Of a stretch of 14,818 bases of DNA, positions 6,924 to 12,329 are shown one piece after another. Each line of letters starts with the position of its first letter. Within the stretch, counting starts at the first letter, position 1. The notes beneath the pieces were generated by a model that saw only the letters and a program-made list of their open reading frames with translations, did no database searches and had not been told where the DNA came from. Where the stretch lies: the NCBI GenBank assembly GCA_035524895.1, contig DATLFI010000220.1, positions 1-14,818 of the forward strand. The letters run 5' to 3'. Position numbers and translations under genes: made by a program. The stretch comes from DATLFI01 sp035524895 (GTDB taxonomy: Bacteria > Acidobacteriota > Thermoanaerobaculia > Multivoradales > Multivoraceae).

Positions 6924-7242
6924 CGCCCACCGAGCTCGTGGGCGAAGGGGTCGGATGCCGGAGGCTCGGAACAAACCTTCTCTGCGGTAGACGGTTCCCA
7001 GAAGGCGCGGCTGGTGAACCGCCAGGGCTCAACGCCGCCTGCCCGAATTTCGAAGAGCGGCGCGACGCTAGCACACCCTCGGGCAGATCCGCGCCGGAGG
7101 CCCAGCGGAGTTCTCGGGCGGCTGATCGAGCATCCCGCGCGTGGCCAGCCAGCGAGGTTGCTGGGTTACCCACATAGACGCGGGTGCGCACGGCTGGCTT
7201 CCCGGTGCCGGGAGCCGCGAAGCCCTCGAGCGACCCTAGCCC
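6924..7242. other. Spacer between the anti-sigma gene and the M23 peptidase gene
   Basis: In 319 nt I see no believable gene. It holds a short perfect palindrome TGGGT-T-ACCCA (7162-7172), which could be an operator for the minus-strand peptidase gene. A GC hairpin TCCCG-GTGC-CGGGA (7200-7213) lies just after the anti-sigma stop. The hairpin could stop the sigma operon but lacks a T-run on the minus strand. The frame shift of composition across the region gives no hint of a pseudogene. Confidence 0.4.
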
Positions 7243-7455
7243 TCAGTGAGTCCCGCGGTGCTGGAACGTCTGAAGGATCCGCAAGCGGAGCTTCGGCGGA
7301 GCGGCGACGCGCCGGCAGCGCTGACGGACGACCACGCGGACTGCGATGCAGTGAGCGCAGCCCTCGACGTACTGCTTCAAGTGCAGCAGGTCCTCGTTCT
7401 CGAGGCTGCCGCGGTCAGCGAGGGTCAACAGCTCGAACAGGCTCTTTCGACACAT
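7243..7455 (-). CDS. Small zinc-finger anti-sigma factor candidate (70 aa)
   Basis: The peptide starting MCRKSLFELLTLADRG has the layout of a ZAS (RsrA-type) anti-sigma domain: an early Cys (C2), an acidic helix, then C33-x2-C36 in EGCAHC. In the canonical Cys-x(~30)-His-x3-Cys-x2-Cys pattern a His is expected at position 29. Here residue 29 is Tyr, and the nearest His is H25, one helical turn earlier, so the metal site may be altered. The frame continues upstream to 7584, but ATG 7455 is preceded by GAGG at 4-nt spacing and gives a clean ZAS start. It lies downstream of the ECF sigma gene on the same strand, the usual partner order, although the 159-nt gap is unusually long. It would bind and silence that sigma factor in the cytoplasm, possibly in a redox-dependent way. 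That function is inferred. Confidence 0.65.
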   Translation of the reverse strand: MCRKSLFELLTLADRGSLENEDLLHLKQYVEGCAHCIAVRVVVRQRCRRVAAPPKLRLRILQTFQHRGTH

Positions 7456-7614
7456 GGCGCCTCGAATGGGGGCTATGGGCGGTCGCGGGTGGCGGCTCGA
7501 CGCGCCGTGCGCGACTCTCGCGCACACGCCGACAACGCCTGACGGCGCTCGGGTTATTCCGCGCGCCCAGAACCCAGTCCCCAATCCAAGGGCCTAGAGG
7601 CGCCGCCCGACCGC

Positions 7615-8244
7615 TCAGCGATCGGTGGTGCCAGTGCGCTGGGAGCTGCGCATCTTCGACGGCTCTTGGTCCGGTGCGAGGTAGTTACGCTCGCGGGCAT
7701 AGCGCAGCAGCCCCTGCTCGAGGATCCGCCGCCCCCGGTAGAGCCGACTCATCACCGTCCCGACAGGGATCTCGAGGATGTCGGCGATCTCCTTGTAGGA
7801 GAAGTCCTCGAGGTCCGCGAGGATCACCACCATCCGGTAGTCCGACGGCAAGGTGTCGAGCGCTTCCTGCACGTGCTCGTCGAGCACACCGGCCAGCGCC
7901 TGCTCCTCGGGGCTCGCGATCCCTGTCCCCGGCTCGCTCCGCACTTGCGCCTCGAAGGCGTCCTCGATGTCGTCGAAGGCGCTCTGGATCGGCTCCTGCT
8001 GCTTCTTGCGGTAGCGATTGATGAACGTGTTCTTTAGGATCTTGAAGAGCCAGGCCTTGAAGTTGGTCCCCTCTTCGAACTTGTCGTAGTACTTGAAGGC
8101 CTTGAGATAGGTCTCCTGGACCAGATCCTCGGCGTCCTCTGCGTTGCGCGCCATTCGGTAGGCCGTGTTGTAGAGGGAGTCCACGAAGGGCATAGCTACC
8201 GCTTCGAAGTCCCAACCCTGCCGGTGCTGTTCCTGGGCGCTCAT
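7615..8244 (-). CDS. ECF-type sigma-70 family RNA polymerase sigma factor (209 aa)
   Basis: Sigma region 2 spans ~15-82 and includes the core-binding and -10 recognition helices (NAEDAEDLVQETYLKAF, then the GTNFKAWLFKILKNTFINR segment). Sigma region 4 spans ~122-180, with the helix-turn-helix at ~148-174 (FSYKEIADILEIPVGTVMSR). There is no region 1 or 3, as expected for ECF sigma factors. The wording of region 2 resembles the SigR/SigH (ECF12-like) group, whose members are held by redox-sensitive zinc anti-sigma factors. That matches the ZAS candidate just downstream. The start is ATG at 8244, with a weak CAGG upstream. The C-terminal tail after ~185 is polar and probably disordered. The target regulon cannot be read from this window. 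Confidence 0.93.
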   Translation of the reverse strand: MSAQEQHRQGWDFEAVAMPFVDSLYNTAYRMARNAEDAEDLVQETYLKAFKYYDKFEEGTNFKAWLFKILKNTFINRYRKKQQEPIQSAFDDIEDAFEAQVRSEPGTGIASPEEQALAGVLDEHVQEALDTLPSDYRMVVILADLEDFSYKEIADILEIPVGTVMSRLYRGRRILEQGLLRYARERNYLAPDQEPSKMRSSQRTGTTDR

Positions 8245-8500
8245 CGATTTCTGACCTGCCTGAGGTCGGCTCCTGGGGTCCGCGTCGGCCCTCGCTTCGA
8301 GGATCCCTCGACAAATTCCCAGTTAGCACATTCGATGCCAGTGCCTGTCCCGGCGTGTCCGGACGTCCCCTACGCGCCGACGACGGGGGCAACCGCGGAC
8401 CCGCACCCCGCCGATGGCGGACGGTCCGCCTCGCTTTCAGGACGCGGTGTCCCCAGGCTGGGACACCGGGCGAGCACTGGCTTGCTGTCGAAGCGCCGCG
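8245..8500 (-). promoter_or_regulatory. Leader region of the sigma gene with several palindromes
   Basis: No gene is supported here. Three exact inverted repeats stand out: TCGAGG-ATC-CCTCGA (8297-8311), GGCGGAC-G-GTCCGCC (8416-8430) and CGGTGTCCC-CAGGCT-GGGACACCG (8445-8468, 9-bp arms, 6-nt loop). On the minus strand GGGAAT occurs at 8315-8320, 71 nt before the sigma start. GGGAAT is the known -35 element of SigR-type promoters, so autoregulation is conceivable. I do not find the matching GTT about 16-20 nt downstream, so this is only a hint. The 9-bp hairpin could be an operator, a second terminator for the atp operon or an RNA structure. Confidence 0.35.
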
Positions 8501-8509
8501 AAAGACAAA

Positions 8510-8542
8510 GGGCCTCTCGGCGCGAAGACACGCGAGAGGCCC
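8510..8542 (-). terminator. Intrinsic terminator after atpE
   Basis: GGGCCTCTCG (8510-8519) and CGAGAGGCCC (8533-8542) form a perfect 10-bp stem with a 13-nt loop. Read on the minus strand, the stem is followed by TTTGTCTTT, a U-rich tail. It begins about 41 nt after the atpE stop. A second hairpin, GCCCGGA/TCCGGGC (8548-8569), lies between the stop and this stem. Together they should end the atpZ-I-B-E transcript. Confidence 0.8.
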
Positions 8543-8583
8543 CAAGGGCCCGGAAGCCGTCCTCCGGGCGGGTCGGGCTGCGG

Positions 8584-8904
8584 TTACCCCTGCCTGAGCA
8601 GGAAGACCATGACCCAGGTGAAGATCACCAAGGACTCCATGAAAGCCAGGGAGAGCAGCAGCGCGGTCTGGATGCGTCCGGTCGCGCCAGGATTGCGCGC
8701 CATACCGGCGAGCGCCTCGCCTGCAGCACGGCCCTGACCGAGTGCACCTCCAGCGGCCGCGATTCCCAGGCCCAAGGCTCCGAGCGCCACACCCCAGTTG
8801 ACTGCGGCGGCGCCCCCATCGGGCCCTGCTTGCTGCGCGAAGGTGGGCATGGCAAGGAGGATGCCCACGAGGGCGAACAGGAACACCAGCTTCGTCTTCT
8901 TCAT
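8584..8904 (-). CDS. atpE: F-type ATP synthase subunit c, with N-terminal signal peptide (106 aa)
   Basis: This is the rotor-ring proteolipid that carries ions through Fo. Two transmembrane helices are seen: ~36-60 with the Gly/Ala-rich packing motif (GALGLGIAAAGGALGQG), and ~79-103. The conserved polar loop ARNPGATGRIQ lies between them. The ion-binding carboxylate is Glu90 in AFMESLVIF. Gln57 sits at the position of the I. tartaricus Gln32, and Ser91 follows Glu90, giving the minimal Q...ES set seen in Na+-binding rings. Most H+ rings of this type have Ala after the Glu. The first 23 residues (MKKTKLVFLFALVGILLAMP, ending TFA) are an extra signal-peptide-like segment, so the protein is longer than the usual ~75-85 aa. 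AAGGAG lies 10 nt before the ATG. It is the last gene of the operon here; no atpF follows. Confidence 0.95.
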   Translation of the reverse strand: MKKTKLVFLFALVGILLAMPTFAQQAGPDGGAAAVNWGVALGALGLGIAAAGGALGQGRAAGEALAGMARNPGATGRIQTALLLSLAFMESLVIFTWVMVFLLRQG

Positions 8905-8986
8905 TGTCGTCAGGCTCCTTGAGCGAGAAAGCGCAGGTCTCGGAGTCGCGCCGGCCCCGAGCTGGGCCGCCGGCTGGGGCTTGGCA

Positions 8987-9736
8987 TCAGTGGGCCTCGG
9001 CCTCCGCGCCCGCGATGTAGATCGTGGTGAGCATCACGAAGATGAACATCTGAATGAACGACGCGAACAGGCCGAGCGCCATGAGCGGCAGCGGCAAGAG
9101 GAACGGTACCAGTCCGAAAAAGATCGACGCCGCCGTGTGCTCCCCGAAGATGTTGCCGAACAGCCGAATCCCGAGGGAGAAGACGCGCGCGATGTGCGTC
9201 ACGATCTCGAGCGGCAGCATCAACGGAATCAGCCAGGGCACGGGGCCGAGGAACTGCTTGAGGTAGCCGAAGCCATGGCTTCGAACCCCGTTCCAGTGGT
9301 AGAAGAGACAGGCCGTGATCGACAGCGCGAAGGTGGTGTTCGTGTTCTGGGTGGGCGGCTGGAGAAAGAAGAACTGCCCGGCGAGATTGCTGAGGAAGAT
9401 GAAGACGGCGAACGTGCCGATCATGGGCAGGTACCGCCGCGAGGCACCTTCTCCGATCACGTCGTCCAGTAAGTTCGAGAGCGACTGAACGACCACCTCG
9501 GCGAACTGCTGGAACCAGCCCGGATCCTTGGGGCGCAGGCTTGCTCGCAGCGGCACCACCATCACGCACACAGCCGCGAGCACCACCAGCGACATCACCA
9601 CGTGCTCCGGCACGTCGGTCGGGCCGAACCGCTCCTCGATCCCGATCCGGCTCGCGAGCGCGTCCCACACCCGGTTGACCGGGCCGTAGAAGATCGACTG
9701 AGCGTGCCCTTCGGCAGCGTGTGCTTGTTCGGCCAT
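8987..9736 (-). CDS. atpB: F-type ATP synthase subunit a (249 aa)
   Basis: This is the membrane stator subunit forming the two ion half-channels against the c-ring. The essential Arg of the horizontal helix is Arg191 in SLGIRLFGNIFGEH (equivalent to E. coli Arg210). The last helix carries Gln229 in SFIQMFIFVMLTTIYI (equivalent to E. coli Gln252). Hydrophobic helices are visible at ~46-63, 104-125, 134-147, 166-190 and 203-241. An N-terminal polar stretch, rich in Ala and His, precedes them. The length is typical for bacterial AtpB. The ATG at 9736 lacks an obvious ribosome-binding site, so translation may be coupled to atpI, 64 nt upstream. atpE follows 82 nt downstream. Confidence 0.95.
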   Translation of the reverse strand: MAEQAHAAEGHAQSIFYGPVNRVWDALASRIGIEERFGPTDVPEHVVMSLVVLAAVCVMVVPLRASLRPKDPGWFQQFAEVVVQSLSNLLDDVIGEGASRRYLPMIGTFAVFIFLSNLAGQFFFLQPPTQNTNTTFALSITACLFYHWNGVRSHGFGYLKQFLGPVPWLIPLMLPLEIVTHIARVFSLGIRLFGNIFGEHTAASIFFGLVPFLLPLPLMALGLFASFIQMFIFVMLTTIYIAGAEAEAH

Positions 9737-9800
9737 CGCGCGAGACTGGGGAGAGACGGGCGTCGCAGTCTACGGTTCCGTTGGCGGCGTCGGTGTCTCG

Positions 9801-10226
9801 CTAGGCCCGCGCGCGACCGTTGAGCACCTGCAGGACGGTCTCGACCAGCAGGGCGCACGGCAGGCCGGCCGCAGCAAGCGCCACGGCCAGCGCACGGCCT
9901 GTTCCAAACTCGAAGAGTGCTAGGAGGAGAAGTGCAAGCGCCCCGAAACGGCCCAGCATCCGAAGGACCACCAGCCCGCCCGCATGCGGCTCGCGTACGT
10001 CGAGATGGAAGACCTGGGCACGCAGACTACGCAGTACGAAGATACTGGCGGCCACACCCGCTGTCAAGACGAGGACGTCTTGCACAGAACCGACAGCGGC
10101 GAGCAGCGCCGCGGCCAGAACCCCGTACAACAGGACGAACCAGCAGAGCCGCGCCGCGGTCTGGTCGAGACCGTCTCGCCGGGCCGGATCCCTGCCCTCC
10201 GCCACCTCGCCGGGCTCCGGCGTCAT
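9801..10226 (-). CDS. atpI: ATP synthase subunit I-like membrane protein (141 aa)
   Basis: This small protein has about four transmembrane segments (~27-46, 49-64, 86-107, 110-133), a charged N-terminus and a basic C-terminus (NGRARA). Its sequence is weakly conserved, as is usual for AtpI proteins, so the assignment rests on topology, length and its place between atpZ and atpB. AtpI is thought to assist c-ring assembly or ion supply. Its ATG (10226-10224) overlaps the atpZ stop in an ATGA arrangement, indicating translational coupling. Confidence 0.7.
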   Translation of the reverse strand: MTPEPGEVAEGRDPARRDGLDQTAARLCWFVLLYGVLAAALLAAVGSVQDVLVLTAGVAASIFVLRSLRAQVFHLDVREPHAGGLVVLRMLGRFGALALLLLALFEFGTGRALAVALAAAGLPCALLVETVLQVLNGRARA

Positions 10227-10534
10227 GGTTCCGGCTCCGGACGACTACCGCTCGGCTCCTGGGAGGCGGTTGCCTCGCCGGTTGCCTCGCCTGGGTCTTC
10301 GTGCCGAAGCCGCAGACCAACCTTCCAGAGGTTGTAGAAGCCGGAAACCACCCCCAGGAGCACGCCGGCCAGCGCTCCAGCCTCCTCGGCACCCAGCCAG
10401 CGCCCGACGGTCTTGCCCGCGAAGTAGCCGATGACCACCGCCACCGGGAACACCAGGCCGACGGTGGACAGGTCTGCCAGGCGGGCCGCCTCCCGCCGGC
10501 GCTCTCGCTGTCTCTGTCGATTCTCCGACGTCAC
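10223..10534 (-). CDS. atpZ: AtpZ/AtpI-family Fo accessory protein (103 aa)
   Basis: This is the first gene of the ATP synthase membrane-sector operon. It has a basic N-terminus (RQRQRERRREAARLADLS), then two hydrophobic helices: ~24-42 (STVGLVFPVAVVIGYFAGKTVG) and ~52-69 (AGALAGVLLGVVSGFYNLWKV). This is the classic AtpZ (ATPase_gene1) pattern of a Gly-rich hairpin, associated with Mg2+/Ca2+ transport or Fo assembly. The start is GTG at 10534; I see no strong ribosome-binding site. The hydrophilic tail (~78-103) is low in complexity and includes a perfect duplication giving GEATGEAT. The stop overlaps the atpI ATG by 4 nt. Confidence 0.85.
   Translation of the reverse strand: MTSENRQRQRERRREAARLADLSTVGLVFPVAVVIGYFAGKTVGRWLGAEEAGALAGVLLGVVSGFYNLWKVGLRLRHEDPGEATGEATASQEPSGSRPEPEP
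10267..10290 (-). repeat. Perfect 12-bp tandem duplication in the atpZ tail
   Basis: CGGTTGCCTCGC occurs twice without mismatch (10267-10278 and 10279-10290), encoding GEAT-GEAT in the disordered C-terminal tail. It is in frame and looks recent because no substitution separates the copies. Confidence 0.95.
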
Positions 10535-10641
10535 CGGCGGTGCCCATGTCCGAGGCGCAACGCCCGCCCATCGGGCATTCGGGTGTCGAACGCTCCATGC
10601 TACAGTGACCTGTCCTTCCTTCGCGATCTAGCGCGCCCGAC
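10535..10641. promoter_or_regulatory. Divergent promoter region between atpZ and hldA
   Basis: The 107-bp gap must drive both the atp operon (minus) and the hld genes (plus). On the plus strand TACAGT at 10601-10606 is a plausible -10, but the hexamer 17 nt upstream (TTCGGG) is a poor -35. If this -10 is used, the hldA transcript would have only about a 30-nt leader. No operator symmetry is obvious. Confidence 0.3.
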
Positions 10642-11706
10642 TTGGCCTCCCCCGAACCCTCCCTACCGCTCGGAGCGCGCCTCCGCGACCTCGTGGAAGC
10701 CTGCGCAGGCGCGAGGGTGCTGGTGTTCGCAGACCTGGTGGCCGACCGCTTCCTGACCGGCCGTCCTCGGAGGATCAGTCGGGAGGCCCCTGTCCTCATC
10801 CTCGAGCTCGAGGACGATCGCTTGCTGCCGGGAGGCGGCGCCAACGCAGTCGCCAACATCCGTGCCCTGGGTGGGGTGCCGCTGGTGTTCGGGGTCGTCG
10901 GCGACGATCCCAACGGCGCCGCGCTGTGCGAGGAGCTCGCGCGGCGCGACGTCGACATATCCCGCATCCACCGGCGCCCTGGCTACATCACCCCGACCAA
11001 GACCCGAATCCTCGGGGGTGGCGTTACCGGTATCAAGCAGCAAGTCGTCAGATTGGACACCGGCCAGCCCCAGCCAGCGGACGAGGCGGAGCGCGGCGCC
11101 CTCCTCGAAGCCCTGCGACGTGACCTCGCTGGGAAAGGCGCCTCGCCCCCGGTGGTCGTCCTCAGTGACTATGGATACGGTACCGTCGACCCGGATCTTC
11201 TCGCGCGCGTTCGAGCGCTCGTGGGCCCGGAATCGATCGTGCTCGTCGACAGCCGCTACCGTCTCGGCGACTACCGCGACCTGAGCGCGGCGACCCCGAA
11301 CCAGGAGGAGGCGGAGGCCCTGTGCGGGCATTCTCTCGACGACGATGCGGACATGCTGCGCGCCGGCCCCCGCATACTCGAAAGGCTCGGGGGCGAGTTC
11401 CTACTGGTGACACGAGGCAGCCGCGGCATGGCGCTGTTCCTCCGGAACCGCTTCGCCCTCTTCGTGCCCGTGCATGGCGGCGACCAGGTGGCCGACGTCA
11501 CGGGCGCCGGGGACACCGTCATCGGCATGCTCGCCCTGGCGCTCGCGGCCGGCGCGACGCCGGCGGAAGCGGCGATCCTGGCCAACTACGCCGGCGGAGT
11601 GGTGGTCATGAAGCTCGGGACTGCGACGGTGTCGCCAGCCGAGCTGCAGTCCGCCGTGTCGGCGGGCGCCAACTCGCTCGGGGAGCTGCGATGGGTCGAG
11701 TGCTGA
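10642..11706 (+). CDS. hldA: D-glycero-beta-D-manno-heptose-7-phosphate kinase (PfkB family, 354 aa)
   Basis: The enzyme phosphorylates heptose 7-phosphate at C1 on the way to ADP-heptose, the building block of the LPS inner core. It corresponds to the N-terminal half of E. coli HldE. Substrate-loop features include LLPGGGANAVANIRALGG (~61-78), TKTRILGG with QQVVRLD (~119-139), and SDYGYGTV (~175-182). The LVDSRYRLGDY...ATPNQEEAE segment (~201-224) aligns with the DPK...TPN region of HldE. The catalytic PfkB signature is DVTGAGDTVIG, with Asp291 as base. The only start near the expected N-terminus is TTG at 10642, with no visible ribosome-binding site, so it may have a short leader. Its last 16 nt overlap hldC in another frame, implying coupling. 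The neighbouring adenylyltransferase makes the HldA role, rather than a ribokinase role, very likely. Confidence 0.92.
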   Translation: MASPEPSLPLGARLRDLVEACAGARVLVFADLVADRFLTGRPRRISREAPVLILELEDDRLLPGGGANAVANIRALGGVPLVFGVVGDDPNGAALCEELARRDVDISRIHRRPGYITPTKTRILGGGVTGIKQQVVRLDTGQPQPADEAERGALLEALRRDLAGKGASPPVVVLSDYGYGTVDPDLLARVRALVGPESIVLVDSRYRLGDYRDLSAATPNQEEAEALCGHSLDDDADMLRAGPRILERLGGEFLLVTRGSRGMALFLRNRFALFVPVHGGDQVADVTGAGDTVIGMLALALAAGATPAEAAILANYAGGVVVMKLGTATVSPAELQSAVSAGANSLGELRWVEC

Positions 11707-12197
11707 CTACCGACGAGCTCGCCCGCGAGCGGCGGCGTCTGGCCGACCAGGGCTTGACGCTGGCGTTCGCGAACGGTCACTTCGATCTCCTCCACGTCGG
11801 CCACCTGCGGTACTTACGCGGCGCCAAGGCGCTCGCGGACCGGTTGGCGGTCGGGGTCAACGACGACGAGTCGGTGGGGCGACTCAAGGGGCCGGGGAGG
11901 CCCCTGGTGCCGGCTGCCGAGCGCGCGGAGCTGCTAGCGGCGCTCGACCCCGTCGACTACGTGGTCATCTTCTCCGGGGACTCCCCGTCGGAGCTGCTCT
12001 TGGAGCTCCAGCCCGAAGTCCACTGTAAAGGTACCGACTATGGGCGGCCCGAGGCGGTGCCCGAGCACGACGTCGTTCTCTCCTATGGCGGCCGTACCGC
12101 TCTGGTCGGCGACCCGAAAGACCACGCCACCCGCGACCTGATCCGGCGGGTCCGTGACTTGCAGGTTCTCGACGCCGGAGGCTCCCGCTCCCATTGA
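11691..12197 (+). CDS. hldC: D-glycero-beta-D-manno-heptose 1-phosphate adenylyltransferase (168 aa)
   Basis: It transfers AMP from ATP to heptose 1-phosphate, yielding ADP-heptose, and corresponds to the C-terminal half of HldE (RfaE2). The nucleotidyltransferase HxGH motif is H35-V-G-H38 in ANGHFDLLHVGHLRYL. The stretch VGVNDDESVGRLKGPGRPLV (~54-73) and then DYVVIFSGDSP (~89-99) follow the RfaE2 pattern. CKGTDY (~112-117) is the usual KGxDY box. The Cys normally found in NGCFD is His30 here, and the usual STT box near the end reads HAT; both are mild deviations. The ATG at 11691 lies inside the end of hldA. The hld pair being two genes, rather than a fused hldE, is common in non-enterobacteria. 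Confidence 0.93.
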   Translation: MGRVLTTDELARERRRLADQGLTLAFANGHFDLLHVGHLRYLRGAKALADRLAVGVNDDESVGRLKGPGRPLVPAAERAELLAALDPVDYVVIFSGDSPSELLLELQPEVHCKGTDYGRPEAVPEHDVVLSYGGRTALVGDPKDHATRDLIRRVRDLQVLDAGGSRSH

Positions 12198-12329
12198 CTC
12201 GACTGCCCCGGCTCGCGGAAGGGCCCAGGGCATACCCCGCCGCGTGTGTTACAGTTTCAGAGTATTTATCCATCTCGACTCGCAGGAACGTCGGACCGCG
12301 AGCCAGGGACCGTCTGGAAGCGATAGCGC
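12198..12329 (+). promoter_or_regulatory. Leader of the pilB gene with an AT-rich island
   Basis: This 132-bp gap contains GTGTTACAGTTTCAGAG followed by TATTTATCC (about 12246-12271), the most AT-rich spot in this half of the window. TATTTA could be a -10, with no good -35 partner. I see no sigma-54 GG-N10-GC-type element. GGAAG lies about 9 nt before the pilB ATG and is a plausible ribosome-binding site. Confidence 0.3.

Noticed and set aside
7685..8545. 286-codon minus-strand frame across the sigma gene and its leader
   Set aside because: It is a shadow of the sigma factor frame. It runs through the palindrome-rich leader and the atpE terminator, and has no family resemblance.
10642..12197. 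A frameshifted, broken hldE
   Set aside because: Both halves are complete with their catalytic motifs, and the second has its own ATG. Separate hldA/hldC genes are common, so this is not a pseudogene.
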